NCBI GenBank assembly: GCA_002104985.1
Contig: MCGO01000057.1
Span: 212,422-276,421 of the forward strand
Origin: Rhizoclosmatium globosum
Lineage: Eukaryota; Chytridiomycota; Chytridiomycetes; Chytridiales; Chytriomycetaceae
Direction: 5' to 3'
Length of the DNA: 64,000 bases
Shown here piece by piece: positions 10,303 to 23,480 of the stretch. Numbering within the stretch: the first letter of the stretch is position 1; every line of letters begins with the position of its first letter. The position numbers and the translations under genes are program-made. The notes under the pieces are model-generated. The model had not been told where the DNA came from. It did no database searches and saw only the letters and a list, made by a program, of their open reading frames with translations.

Positions 10303-12534
10303 ATGGAAGTATTCACACGCTTTGTCCGTGAACAACTTCAAACACGTCTCGTTCAAATCAAAGCAAACATTGAAGAAGTTGCTTCAAAGACACTAAACGA
10401 TGTCAATGTCAATGTCAATGTCAACTTGCACTCATTTGCAGTGTCCAACAACCCACCAAACCCACCCAGACAGCAACAACTCGCCGTCGTTCGAAGGGCT
10501 GATCAACTTGGACAACGCGAAACAGACTGGCTCAGACGAAGGCGCCAGAGATCGGCGGAAGCAATTCAGAAACTGCTTTTAAAGGAGAAGGAGAAGAGGA
10601 AGGTGAATCCGGAACACGCGCCGATCGTGGCAATTGCGGCAAGGTATTTACTTATCTACTTCCAAGTGCTTCCCTTGCTAACACACAAGTACCTGTTTAA
10701 TAATAATAATAATAATAACTGCTTTATTAAACAGTGGTGGGGGTGCCCGTGCAATGGTTGCTACTGCTGCCCAACTGACTGCCTTACACAACTGCGGTCT
10801 TCTTGATGCCACAACCTATCTTGCCGGCGTCTCAGGCTCAACCTGGGCCATGGCGAATCTCTACAACTCTCCCGAGCGAATGCCAAATGATGCCCTGCAA
10901 TCAATTCGCTCAACTCTTTCAAAGCCACTCATCAATCCTATTCCAATCCCTCTCGTCGATACGGATTCCACTCCAAAGGTCGCTCTTGCAACGGCAATTG
11001 AACGCTTGAAAACGGCAAAAACAAAAGTCAATTTGGTGGATTTGTTTGGTGTTCTGCTCACGGCAGCATTTCTCGAAAACTCGCCTGGTCCCTCGGGCAT
11101 TCCAAAAATATCTGATCAAGCATCTGGTCACTTTGAAGATGCCCGCCTTCCCTTTCCTCTCTACTGTGCCGTGTCAAACACTCCCCTTCTTCACAACCAT
11201 TCCCTTCAGTCTTCTTCGTCGTCTTCTTCATCCGATCCTTTCATCAAAAAAGAACATTCGCTCAAAGCAAGATTGGATCAATCCTTGAAATCCCATTCGT
11301 TTCAATCACTGTCAAACTTTTCGTCGAAACGCGCGCACTCAAATCCCATTGATTCGTCTCTTCAGCATTCTCCTTCTGCATCCTCTTCTGTTTCTCCCTC
11401 TTCTTCCCAGTCTTCCTCGATTGGCTCTCACTGTTCAACGTGTCCAGAAATGTATCAATGGGTCGAATTCTCTCCTTATGAAATGGGTCTGATTTCAGCT
11501 CATAATCTGGAACAAGGAGTTTGGATTCCTACAAGGTATAGTATTCTTTGAGAATTTTAACCCAGTGAGTCTGAGCATGCGAATGCAACTTCAGAATGAA
11601 TTCAGAAGTTAAAAATCTATACGGATAGGACTCACGCCCAAGCGAAGCGACTAACCGTTGAACAGAATGGGAGGAACTCATGGTAGAAACCAAAATTGGT
11701 TATTAACATTCCGCTTTTTATGTGTAGTGCTTTCGGTCGCAGCTTTTACAATGGAACAACAACATCCAATGATCCTGAAGTCGCATTTGGAATCATGCTC
11801 GGGTAAACACTACCTTCGATTATCAAACCCTTTTTTGTCTAACCCAAACGCTCAGAGTCTTTGGCTCCGCCTTCACCGCAAACCTCCAAAGAATCCTCCA
11901 AGAAATAAGTCCAGACCTCCCCCCCGAAATCACAACCCACCTAACACAACTCCTCTCCACCCGCCTCGACACAACCCACCCCCTTACCCCCTCCCAATTC
12001 CCAAACCCTGCATACAAACTCGCAGCCTTCTCCGACCCCTTAACAAACCACCCAACCCTCTCCCTCATGGACTCCGGAATGGACAACTCAATCCCTTTCG
12101 CGCCCCTCCTCAGCCCCGCCCGGAAAGTCGACATCTTAATCATCCTCGACAGCTCAGCCGACATCGGAACGCACCCGTTCCTCGCCCGCGGGAACCGATA
12201 CGCTGAGCGACGCACGGGGTACACGCTGTTACCCGACGCCGTGGCTGAAAAGCACGTGTCGTCGTCGCGGAACGGTGGCGAAGGCGACGGGAACGGGGTT
12301 GAGGTTGTGTATTTGCCGTTGGTGGGTGCGGCGGCGAAGGCGTGGTATGCGAAGCCGGGGAACTTTGTTTGGACGGAGGGGCAGGTGGATAGTGTTGCGG
12401 AGTTGGCGGCGAAAGGTGTTTTGGAGGCGCGTGAAGAGATTGAGGCGTTGATTTTGAAGGTGTGGGAGAGGAAGAGGAGGGAGGAGAAGGAGGAGGAGGA
12501 GGAAGAGGAGCAGGGGGGAAAGGGATTGAAATAA
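10303..12534 (+). CDS. Cytosolic phospholipase A2-type lipase (PLAc domain)
   Basis: Predicted acyl hydrolase of glycerophospholipids or lysophospholipids. An N-terminal basic helix region is followed by an intron (10,644 to the acceptor before 10,735). The catalytic core then begins with ASGGGARAM, the oxyanion/arginine loop, and GVSGSTW holds the nucleophile Ser (GxSGS). A Ser-rich insert of about 90 residues (11,200-11,440) interrupts the domain before WVEFSPYEMG. A 193 bp intron (11,536-11,728) leads to AFGRSFYNG and AFGIMLG; after one more intron comes FGSAFTANLQRILQ, and then LMDSGMDNSIPFAPLL with the second catalytic residue Asp. The C-terminus is Glu-rich. There is no signal peptide, unlike secreted yeast phospholipase B, so a cytosolic cPLA2-like enzyme is favoured. 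Both catalytic elements are intact. Confidence 0.88.
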
Positions 12535-12662
12535 ATGGGGATTGATGCTATTGGTTTCTTTGTAGGTATATTATTCAGTTTCAATTGGATTTATTAAGAT
12601 ATCTTTTTCTCATGTTCATTTCAAGGCTTCTTCCTCCAATGAACGAATGAAAAGAGAGTTAA

Positions 12663-13735
12663 TTATTGCCTTTCCTTGTATTCTTATTTTTCGCCGGCAC
12701 GAAGGATTCAAGGCTAAATATACCAAGAGATACAACGCAACAAACACCGAGTTATTTGCTTCTTCGCCATTTAAGGTTTTGCTATTTTGCTTTTTGCCAT
12801 TTTATTTGCGTTCGGACACGCTGTTCCTTGTGTCCGACACACTGACAATTCTGAAGGAAAGATTTTTTGCGCACCCAAACAGCCAGTCTATAAATATGGC
12901 CTCTCTTTCTCTTCCAAAAACATGCTCCCAAACTACTACCTCAAAGTCCCAAAACATGGTCCATCACCAGTGAGCTACCAGTCCCACACGAGATCCAACC
13001 ACCAAGCTCGTCTCCACAGCCAGGGTCTCTCGCACATGAGTGGTCTTCACCCAACGGGATCGCCAGAGACAACAGCCAAGTTCCTCACTGACGGATAGGA
13101 ACTGACGCTGACATTGAGGGTGGAGGAGGGTGAAGCGCACCATCGATGATCGGAATATGTCAGACACTTTCTTTGTTGTCAAGTGCATGTCTTCTGTTTC
13201 CTCTGTACAGCGTGGAATCTCTCCTTGATGCAAACCACCGGCACACCACGACTTTGGGCGGCACGATGGAAACGGGTTGGGATTAGATATTGTAGGCCAC
13301 GCAGTAGTCTTTTCCCTCACGAGGTGGTTCTCGTGATACACTCGCCCTGCCCCTCCTATCACAGCTTCTTTCACTTGCCTTTTTGGCGAGCGGAGGTAAC
13401 TGTTGATGAAAGGAGACATGGGGTCGTGATTAAATATGCCCTTAACACTCTTCCGCTGTCAGGTCGGCAGAGCGAGAATATCCCTTCTTGCGGCTGGCAG
13501 TAACTGGAGAAGATGCGTGTAGTGTGCCAAACCTGTTACTTGGGACGAGTTTTATTTGACATGAGCTCCCCTTGACATGAGCTCCCCTTGACATGAGATC
13601 CCTTTGACTAAATATGAGCTCTAATGTTGGCTCCCTTATTTTGGTAGACCGTGTTTGGAGCCTTCACGTGGCGTCTGCTGTGAGTACGAGATTCACATCT
13701 CGGAAACCAATGCCAAACTCTTTCTTTTCTTGCGA
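12663..13735 (-). repeat. Long interspersed repeat, copy 2 (inverted relative to 5,800-6,850)
   Basis: Reverse-complement counterpart of the 5,800-6,850 repeat, so the pair flanks the TFB2/phospholipase block as a ~1.05 kb inverted repeat with a ~5.8 kb centre. In this copy a TATAAATA box sits on the plus strand at about 12,891, followed by an open frame to ~13,098 without known domains. Outer ends share the sequence around tttggcattgg, inner ends the sequence around ttgcctttccttgta. The triplicated ATGTCAA motif is more regular here than in copy 1. Confidence 0.8.
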
Positions 13736-13766
13736 TTTCCTTTTGCTTTCTTTCCATACATTCTTC

Positions 13767-14142
13767 TATTAAAGCAAAGAGCGAAAAAGTTGCTCCTTTC
13801 AAATTTCACATTCAAATTCAAATTCCAATTCTAATTCCAATCCAAACCTTCCATATTGCAGCACTAACGTCAACAGCTAGGTTTGAGAGATAATCATTCT
13901 TTGTCTTGACAAAAACCTTCTTGTTGCCACAGTGACGAAGTAGATGAATGTGGATTGTACATCAGGGCAATGGATTGGAAGGTCGTATCAACAAAAGGCA
14001 CTCTTTTGAATTCATCTGTGTCTATTTCAGGCCATCAACAACAGCAAGGATGCTTGTCTTGGTTTTTGAATTTTGAATTTTGAATTTTGAATTTGAATTT
14101 GAATTTTGAAAGGGGCAACTTTTTCGCTCTTTGCTTTAGTAA
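13767..14142. mobile_element. Short element with ~34 bp terminal inverted repeats (MITE-like)
   Basis: The left end carries taaagcaaagagcgaaaaag, and the right end carries its complement ctttttcgctctttgcttta (around 14,116-14,136). Homology extends inward to the block around gctcctttcaaa. The ~300 bp interior is non-coding, with AT-rich runs of AATTC and GAATTTT units beside both ends. Size, terminal repeats and lack of coding sequence fit a miniature inverted-repeat element, or a large hairpin. A target-site duplication could not be fixed, though TA is possible. It lies just outside repeat copy 2. Confidence 0.5.
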
Positions 14143-14237
14143 ACACTTAAAATCAAAAGGAAACTTTTTTAATTACTTGGCATGAATACAAAACAAACAA
14201 AAGATCACGAAATTAAGCAGGCCCTTTTTGGCCTCAC

Positions 14238-17200
14238 TCAAGTTGCCGCAGACAAGCGCAACTTATCTCTCCCACTACTCACTGAAATCCCGGAACTATG
14301 GGATGGGCTCCCAAAAGTCATTTCAGCTTCACTCACTCCATCACTTACAACTGAAGCTTTACCGAGCGCATCTGCAACGATAATTTGATTTCTCCTCCGT
14401 TGCCGTGTATCTTCAATCATCTCTACCGACCGCCGCATCGCCCCTCCAACACTATCTGTCGGCTCTATTGGCTGAAAGATGCTAGCATATGCATCACTTG
14501 CTCCATTGGTACTTCCAGCAGAAGGGAATGTCTTTCCAACCAGTGCTGAAGCATCAAACCCAGGAATACCATCAAAGTTATCGTCATCGTCATAATAGTC
14601 TTCCACTCTCTGGTCTCTGTCACCTTCTTCAGAGTCCCCAAGATCGCTCCTGTAGTCATCGCCAAACCCTTGCGAACTGTCATCACAATATGAGTCTCGA
14701 AGACTGTCCGGAATTCGGCTGCTTGTGTCTTCACGGGGTATCATGTCCAGAACATCGTCAACCGAGTCTTTCTCTGCGTCAGAGAATCGGTGGCGGAAAG
14801 ACGAGTGGAAAAAGTCTCGAGACGATTTGCCTCCTTCAAGAATGTACTTGTTGAGAGGTGCAAAACTTTCATCTTCCGACACCATACTAGCACGATCAGA
14901 GGAAGGAATGGCTGGCGCTGATTCCTCCTTCTCGAACTCAATTTGACCGAATACCCATTCTGCGTATTCAATCAAAATCTCCATAATATGTGTAGTGTGC
15001 GCCATGTCACTCAAATATCGCTCGTTGGTATCCAGATGAGGAGGCAATTTAAACAAGCTCTGAGCAAAAATGCTGGCCAAGTTCTTGACGCCCATCTTGT
15101 TTGAAGTTGAAAAGGATGACACCTTGAGAAGATGCAAGCAAACAAAGCGAAGAGTCTCAAAGTTTTCTGTCGGGAGTTGGTGGATAACATCTTGGACTGC
15201 AATCATTCGCTCTCGCCAATCAGTGACAGCTAAATATTGAAGGTTTAGCGAAACAAAAAATTTGAAGGAAAGAACTAACCAGCAGCTGCCATAAACGAGG
15301 TATACAGCTCATATGTCGTAACAGGTGCCATTTTTGGTGGCAACCCTTTTCGCAAAAAGGCCTTCACCACACCAGCAACCACATGCACATCATTGTCGTA
15401 CAAGCTTCCACTACTGAAAGCAGAATTTGAAATAATAGTGTCTTGAGCACGACGTGGTTTGCGACCTCGAGGTGGCTCTGTGGGTGGGTTTTGTGGAGGC
15501 TTCACTGCAGGGCTGTTACGTCCCAAGAGCAAAGCAGTACCCGATGACGTGGCCTTGAGCTTATCTGTTGAATTACTGGAATGTCCGAGTTCAATGATCT
15601 TGGCTGGAATAGATGCAAGAGCAGCCAGTGCTTCAGCATCAATACTTGACCTTGAGGATGAAACCGTTTCAGTCAACGAGAGTCGAGAGCCACGTCTCCG
15701 TTTCGAAACAGGACTATCGGAAATAAATGGCGATGACAAAGATGCAAGAATGTGGCTATCCGGTGGAGGGTGCAAATGTACCCGAGTTGGGTCAGCTTCG
15801 AACAATCGTTCCAACTTCTGTACAGTAAGCGCACTACCAGACACACGGTACAGTCCTTCAACTTCAAGACCTTAAATTTCAAATTCATGAGTTTTAAAAC
15901 TTTCAAAGCACAAAAGAACAACAAAACACTCACCAATCTCCTCAATAAGTTTGATACATTTCCGCAAGACAAGTGGAACATCTCCCGTCCATTCAAATCC
16001 ACTTCGATAAGTTCCACTCGCACTAGCAGACGTTTCAGCACTCAAACGCTTATCATCCTTCTTCCCCTTTGCTGGTACACGACGCATAGAGGAACTGTTA
16101 CTAGTTGTCGTTTGCGTTCGCTTCATAAGAATGTTGTTCATTTCCTTGGTTGCAAAGTTCCGGCTCAACAGCGAAGGACGTGAAGGAGTCTCTTTCTTCT
16201 TCAATTGGGGTTTAGAATCTGAAGCTGAAGGTCCACCGTTACTATTGCTGACGTCCTTCTTCTGTGCAAAAAAGGGGAAGAACTTGTGCTTCTCCGATGA
16301 CGTAGCTGCTGCTGCATTCTCCATATTCACGAGCCCAACCGCAGTCGTCTTTTGAACACTGTGAGACATTGCTCTCTTGCGTCCAATACTCAAGTCTTTC
16401 GTATCAGGGAACGGAATCACCACAGAAGTCGAGGTCGGACTGTCAGGCACGGCAGTAGGGTCGTATACAGGAGGATCACTTCGAGTTCGGTCTCTCCAAG
16501 AGAATGCACTGATGGATGTGCTCATTGATGGTGGTGACAATGGACTTGGATCCACAGGCTTGTACGCAGTTGGGCCACGCAAACCAGGACGCTGGTTCAC
16601 GACAGCCACAGTTCCATTTCCAATCACTTCACCGTTATTTCCACGCTTTGGACTTGACGAGCCAATCTTGATTTCTGACTTCAACTCTGTCACAACGAGG
16701 GGCGGAACAGGTGAACTTCCAGACAATGACACTGGGGAATACTCCTCCCCGCCACCGACTCTCTTACCCTTTCCAAACAACGAAAACGAAGGCTTGTTGT
16801 TAATGACTGGTTGAGCTTGTGGTGGTTGCTGTTGCTGCTGCTGGTTGAGGTAATACTGTTGAGGAAATTCACCAGTCGTACTTGGACTTGTCCCCAGGTC
16901 GCTTCCTTCATAATGCGTCTGTACAACACTGTCTCGCTTTTGCAACTTTACTGGCGCACTGGACTGATGATGCCACCATCCACTGCTTTCAGGTGCAGGA
17001 CTGCTCGCAAACGTCGCTGCAGACAAGGTGGGACTGCTTCGTCCTCCCTTATCCTTCGAGAACGACAGTTTCGTCAAGCTTCGTTGGATGAAACCGTTTC
17101 CAGATCCAGTAGTCACAGTATTGGTGCTCATGATACTGCTGCTTGAAGCTTTAGCGGTGACAGTGCTTGCATTCGTGGCTGCACGACTCATGGCTTGAAG

Positions 17201-20200
17201 TTGAGCTTGCTCCCAAACACCGTAAGTGCTCACAAGCGGGTCGAAGCTCAAAAGACTGGACAATCGAACCGCTTGGACCCATTCATCCAATTCACGCTTC
17301 TTTGCTGTGGGCGTTGGCTTCGTTGTAATAGTGCTGCTGGTGCTGTTTACGCTGTCAGTCGGCGTTGGCAGTTGTCCTCCTGTAGCAAGTGTTTGCTGGT
17401 TTGCAAGAGCAGTTGTCCAATCCCACGTGAGTTCATCAACAATATCAAGCATCAAACGCTCCTCCATTCCATTCGGGTTGGAGTCCAAAGGTGAAGGAAC
17501 ACCAACACGCACAGACAAGGAAAGATATGAAGGGAAAGTACTTGGCGGTGGAGGGACCTCAGAAAAGGTGTGGAAGAGTTGAGAGCTGCTGGTCCGAGTA
17601 AACACATATTCAACAGATGCCAAGTGCAGAGGAATGTAGTGAATCAAAGTACGCTAAGAAGCACAAATAAGAAAACGTTAAAACTTCGAAATAGAAACTC
17701 ACAGGAGCATTTTTGATATCATTCGGAGACAAAGCACTCCACAACGACCGGGCACTGTCAGTACTATTCCGTCTGTCCCCAACATTACTTGGAGGCTGAT
17801 ACCCGCTCTGACCCCCGTTCGAACTAGAATGCGAAATGGCAGGTGGAATTGGAGAATTATTTGTAACACGAAGTCTCAAATCCGCATTCGAAGGCCGCTT
17901 CAAGTTCTGGTTAATCAAAAGCTGAGCAGCCGCCTTTGTCCGTTTACTGAAATCGCCAAAGAGCTGATTATACACAGTTAAGAGACAAGTCCATACTTCA
18001 GAGTAACACTCACCTTATTAAACCCAATCTGTGGCTTCTCAGCTTTCGTGCTCATTTGACTGCTGGGCCTCTTCCATCCACTGCCACCACTTGACCCGTT
18101 CCCAGGATTCGCCGTAGCGGTACTCGTAACACTGCCACGTCGCCCCAAATTCAAACTCGCAGTCCCTCCAGATCCGCTGCCACCCAACGACGGCGCAGAA
18201 CTGGCCATATCCATCGGCATACCAACACCTCCGTTGTATCCTTCCACACTCATCATACTTCCACTGCTCGTCTGCGGGCTCCCCATAACATATTGCTGCT
18301 GTGGAGAAGATTGCGCCGCAACTTGCATGGGAGGAAACATTGGCATGACGAGGTAGAAAAACAGGTATCGACCTCGAACTTCAACGTAGTAAAGGCCCCA
18401 GTCTTCTTCGTCTTCGGCAGGCCCGCTGCCGACGCCGCCTCCGCCTAAACCTGGGTAGCTCAACGTGCTTGTGATGGAAGGACTTCTGGCGTCTAAGCTG
18501 GCCCCACCAGGCTGTGAATACTGTTGTTGCATTGTAGGAGGGCCACCGTATTCGCCTTGAATGTTGTGCTTTGATCGAGAGTGCAGTAACGCCATAATGT
18601 TTCGTCCGAAAGTCTTTGTCGAAGAATTCGAACTCGTGCTGAGTGTACTCAACGTTGACGGTGTAGGTCGAACACTTGGGAAAAGCGACGAATAGTTTGA
18701 CGTGTTGGGTGCGAGTTTCAAGTGTTGCAAGTCCCGACGGAACAAGAAACCAGACTTTCGGACCGGCCAACTCGCAATTTGGTTCGACACTTGCTGTTGA
18801 ATTGGATCTTTTTGCGACATGAAGTCCAGAATCTGTTTTTGAGGAAAAAACGTTTCAGCCACCATTTAATAAGGAAATTTTTTCCACTTTACCCCACGGA
18901 CAGGCAATTCGAATTCCGGTTTCAAGGAATGCACGCCCAACGATCCAGCTGGAACGATTCCATGAACCATTTCCGGTTGAGATTGTGGTAAAGGTAGCGG
19001 AGGCACTTGCACATTGGAAGGAGCATGGTCCGCAACAATAGGAGTTCCAACAACAGGAATCGCAATAGGAGCAGAGGGTGCAACCGGAGTCACCAACGAA
19101 GCCGACACCCTCGCCGATCCAGCAACTGACGCCGTATTGATTGGTTCAAATCCAGATTCGACATTGGCTGCACTCAAATCCATGGACTGGGCCCGCGAAA
19201 GAGCTGCCGCAACAGCAGAAGTCTGTGGCTGCACAGCGTTCATCATCGTCATTAATCCAGAAGCAGAAGCATCCTCAGCGACTGCTGTGCTAGGGATGAC
19301 TTTGGGGGTCCCAGGTGGAATAACTGGAACAAGGACTGAAGGAACTGAAGTGGATGGTGAAACTGAAGGACCAAGCGATACTTCGTCTTGTAAAACACTG
19401 TTTCCTACAGCTCCTGCAGCAACAGCTGGGGCCAAGAGAGACTCTAAGGCTCCAACTCCTCCACCCATGCTAGCCGCCTTTTCAGAAGCCATGAGCACTG
19501 GCGCCAGCAAGGTTTCAAGGGCACTCGGCTGGACAGGTTGCTGTTGCTGTGGTTGTTGATCGATTTCTAATTTGCGGCAAGGGAAAAACCAAGTCAATCA
19601 AAAAAAATCAGGAGTCATCAAAAACAAATGAGCCATACCAGTTGTATCCTCTTCTTCCGATTCTGTTTCGGTGCCAATAAACGATGATACAGGAACAGCT
19701 GCTGCAAGTGGAGCTGATGGGAGCGATAAGGGGACAGCGTTTGCTGTGGTAGGTGTTGAAGGTTGAGATGCGGCTTGGGAAACAATGAGCGATGCAGATG
19801 GTATTATTGGCTGCGGCAATGCAGGTTGAAGAGCTGCTGTAGTAATAATTGGCAGTGTGGTTGTGCTCGGAGGGACTGAGACTGTTGTTTGAGTGATGAC
19901 GGAGGAAGGAACAGAGATGGATGCAGGTGATGGTAATGAAACGACGGCATCTGCCGCAGTAGGAATGATTGCAGCAGCAGCAGCAGTGGTGGAAGTAAGA
20001 TCGGGCAGAGGAGAAGGATTTGAGAGCCGCAGTTTTGAAATGCTGGTTCGAGTTGAAAGGGCAGGCAAGGGCGTCGAAGGCAGCGATGCCGATGCTATTG
20101 ACGGACCAGTGGCAGACGGCGTGGCAGTTGCTGTTGACGTTGCAGGTGGAGTAGGCGACAGGCGTGGTGAGGGTGTTGCCGATGCGGGTGGTGGTAGCAG

Positions 20201-21157
20201 AGCAGTTGATGTGGATTGGCTTTGAACGGGTGTCACAGGGTCTTGCAGAGCCTCGGGTGTTGGATCTGACGATGACGGTGTTGGAGGGCCCGTTTCTGCT
20301 GACAACGATGCCAGCTTCTCGGCCAGGGCAGTTGAGTTGAGAAGGGGTCGGCGTGGAGGAAGGTCTGGTGGCAGGGGAAGCAGCTGGTCATCATCATAGG
20401 CAGTAGTGGTGGTAGTGGTGGTGGTGGTGGTAGGGGTGGCTGAAGCAACGATTGTCACAGTGTTTGAGCGTGTTGCAGTGGCAGGCGTGGCTGGGGAGGC
20501 AATGCTGATGACGTTGATGACGTTGTTTCGCTGTGGAATGTTTGTGACAGCGGGCGATGCAGCAGCAGTGTGTGGCTGAGTTGCAGGCTGCTTTGTGAGA
20601 AGGAGCTGAAGAGCAGAGGGGCCTTCTTGGTGGTGTTGTTGTTGTTGTTGTTGAAGTGGTGGTTGTGGTGGTGGCGGAGTAGTGTCCTTTGTTGCTTGTT
20701 CAAGGACTTCCTTCTCTTTTGTGACTGAAGTGACTGTTGCCGTTGTAGGTGAAAGTGAAGGAGTAGGAGAAGGGGTGGTTTCGGCGGTGGTTGTGTGCGT
20801 GGTTTGCACTTGTACTTGCACAGGAGCAGTTGCTATCACTACAGGCACTGCTGCAGACGGTGCATTCACTGGCACTGGCACTGGTACTGGTACTGGCACT
20901 TGAACAGGACTAGTACTAGGCAAGGCAGCAGCAGGGACTGTGACAGAGGCAGAGACAGAGACAGGCTCTTCAATCACAAAGGGTGATGAAGATCCTACAT
21001 CGCCGCTCTTACTGCTGACGATGCCTCCTATCCCACTGCCACTGCCACTGCCACTGCCTAAACCACTACTGCCCTCATTCATACTGCCCGTATCCAGTGC
21101 TATCGACCCTAGTGCTGCGGCAATCGGCGCTGCACCAACGGGCGCTGAAGAAGGCAT
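14238..21157 (-). CDS. Large RhoGAP protein with PH-like region and low-complexity N-terminus
   Basis: GTPase-activating protein for Rho-family GTPases, roughly 2,200 residues in at least seven exons. First exon (ATG at 21157, to ~19,640): ~500 residues of Pro/Thr/Ser/Val-rich disorder. Second exon: more disorder. Third (18,818-18,015): ILDFMSQKDP then WPVRKSGFLFRRD and GLYYVEVRGRYLFFYLV, a PH-like fold with long inserts. The exon at ~17,645-15,930 resumes with LIHYIPLHLASVEYV, LTWDWTTALANQQ and a Lys/Arg-rich ELDEWVQAVR. The RhoGAP domain starts at its end with DVPLVLRKCIKLIEEIG, continues after an intron as GLEVEGLYRVSGSA, which holds the arginine finger, and goes on through NFETLRFVCLHLLKV and KMGVKNLASIFAQSL. 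A large Ser-rich insert separates finger and core. The acidic C-terminal tail ends at 14,238. Likely acts in polarity or cytokinesis; the Rho target is unknown. Confidence 0.85.
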
Positions 21158-21213
21158 CCCAAGATGAAAAAATTGGGGTTGATCACTCCCAAAACAATAT
21201 TCCAAAAACTCTT

Positions 21214-23442
21214 CTATTCCACTCCGATTTTGCTTTTTAAGATACGATCAACTAGGACCGGATCAGCTTTCCCTTTCGTTGCTTTCATCACCTCTCCCGA
21301 GAAGAACTTGAGCTTGCGCGTCTTGCCTCCCTTAATAGCTTTCACCTATACATTCCAGTCAGATTTATGTCCTGTTTGTTTGTTTTTAACAGGGATCTCA
21401 CCAAGTCTGGATGCTTGTTAATCAAATCTCCAATTAGTTTCTCCAATAAATCTGTCGCACCACCCTCCGCTCCACCACCAATCAACCAATCCTGCTGTGT
21501 CGCAATGTCCAATGCAGATGGCTTTTTTGCACCTTCAAGTGTCAAGGAATTTTCAAACATGATCCGTAACACATCCTTTCCACGAAGCCCAGATACTTTG
21601 CCTCCTTCCACTAAATCAATCAACTGACCAAATTCATGTACTCCCACTGGACATTGCAAAAGTCGAATTTCATTTTTGTTTAGCTGTGCAAATAGCACTG
21701 ATGTTAGCCTGTTTCACATTCAAAGAAAATTAGTAAGGTGAAACGTATGAAACACATGTCCCCCCTCGTCAATTAAAACAAGCTTACGAACCAGCTCAAT
21801 GCTTTCGCCTTATCTCTTCCCTTTGCCAACTGTCGTCCAGAGTGCGTGTAAACTTGTCAATAAAGAAAATCAAGAGAAAGTAAAAACACACACACATACC
21901 TCTTCGTAATACTCCACAGCTCCAGGTTCATCCATCAACACTCCAATATGAAATGCACTCAATCCGTACTCTGTCTCAAGTCTCTCCCGTCTTACATCCA
22001 ACGATTCTGGCATTGTAGCGCGAACATGATCAATCAATGCCTATTCCCCCATATGAATTCTAATGTTAGCAATCTAGGTCCAAGGAACTCCACAAACAAA
22101 CAAACAAACGCACATCAGTGATGACCATGGCGGGAAGGTCGGGTTCAGGCATGTATCTGTAATCAGGTGCATCCTCCTTCCCACGGAGCCTGACTGTGTG
22201 TCCGTTTTCATCAAGCCCCATTGTCTCTTGCAACACTGGAAGGCCCTTTTCCAACAGCTCAATCTGTCGTGCGACTTCGAATTCTGAATGTTTTTATGGA
22301 TATCCGTCAGCAAACAGAGTGAGGTCAACAAAAGGTGCAATTACCAATCGCGGTCTTGACGACACTAAACTTTGAAACATGCTTCAATTCCGTTCGCACA
22401 CCGTATTCAGAGCTTCCTTCCTTTTGCACGGAAATATTCACATCACATCGCCATGCCCCCTTTTATATTGGATATTAACAAACCTAAAAAAACCTTCTAT
22501 TCCCATAACAACCAGTTATAACAAACCTCATCCATGTCACTACTTGACGCACCAATATGCCATAAAAGCCTCTGCATCTTTTTCATGAACGCAACAACCT
22601 CGTCAGCACTCGAAAAGTCCGGCTCCGTCACGATTTCAAGAACGCCCACACCGGCTCTGTTCAAGTCCACGTGGACTTGCGGTGTTGCTGCGAAATTCGG
22701 TTTGATGAGTTTCCCTGAATCCTAGCGAGGGTGTAGGGTTTCAGATTTCTTTGAGAGGAGGAGGAGGGGGGAAAAAAGGGGGGCTGTTGTGGAATTACCT
22801 GTTCGATTTGGATTTGTTGTATCCGGAAGAGCTTTTGGTTGGCGAGGCCGTCGTGTTTTGTGAGGGAGAGGTGGCCGCCTTTCGCGAAAGGGTCTGTTGA
22901 TGTAGACGATATATTAGACTAACGCGTTCCAGATTTACGAGCACAGATATCATGAAGTGTAAGAGGGATGGATGACGCAACTGAAATGCTGAGTGATTTG
23001 GTAACCATGGGGCAGGTCGGGGTAGAAGTAATGTTTCCTGTCAAAGGTGGAGCGTTTGTTGATTGACGAATCGAGAGCAAGGGCGGTTTTGAGGGCAAGA
23101 CGAACACAGTCTTTGTTGAGGATCTTATTTTTTGATTTCAAGTTGGGTTTAGTTGCAGAGTGACACCTTGTTTGATCTCTCACAGGAAGCGATCCAGGAA
23201 AGGCAGCATCAAATAGGGATACATTCGAGTTTGGAGCATCAGTCAGGCGGGAGGCAAAAGCGGGCGAGGCTGGTGTTGGATGGATGGATGGTTGGTTGGT
23301 TGGTTGGTTGTTAGTTTACGAGTATTAAGAGCCTTGAGCGGTAATGCTAGCAATCGCAATGTCTAATACCTGAGAACAGCTTCGTTGCCGTCTTAATCTG
23401 GGCATGCACCTCCAGTCCAATGACAGGAATGTATTTTGTCAT
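21214..23442 (-). CDS. GatB: Glutamyl-tRNA(Gln) amidotransferase subunit B, mitochondrial type
   Basis: Transfers amide nitrogen to Glu-tRNA(Gln) as part of the GatAB(C/F) complex. Exons joined on the minus strand: ATG at 23442 with [19 protein letters not shown], then [79 protein letters not shown], the block with [11 protein letters not shown] and [31 protein letters not shown], and finally the helical/YqeY-like end ([20 protein letters not shown]). All family landmarks are present. The predicted start lies directly at the catalytic domain, leaving no room for a mitochondrial presequence. The stop at 21214 is 56 bp upstream of the RhoGAP start on the same strand. At the other end the P450 start is only 38 bp away. 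Confidence 0.93.
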
Positions 23443-23480
23443 TTATTGGAAACTAAAGGAAAAAGAGAAAGAAAGAGAGG
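23443..23480. promoter_or_regulatory. 38 bp gap between divergent GatB and P450 starts
   Basis: The two start codons face away from each other with only 38 bp, AG-rich on the plus strand, between them. Promoter elements must overlap the opposite gene's coding sequence unless one start lies in an undetected upstream exon. Confidence 0.5.

Noticed and set aside
5800..13735. A composite transposon mobilising TFB2 and the phospholipase
   Set aside because: No transposase or target duplication, and both enclosed genes are ordinary host genes; two independent insertions are simpler.
20682..21167. Plus-strand Gly/Thr/Tyr/His-Trp repeat frames in the RhoGAP first exon
   Set aside because: They come from reading the Pro/Val/Thr codon repeats of the minus-strand gene in other frames.
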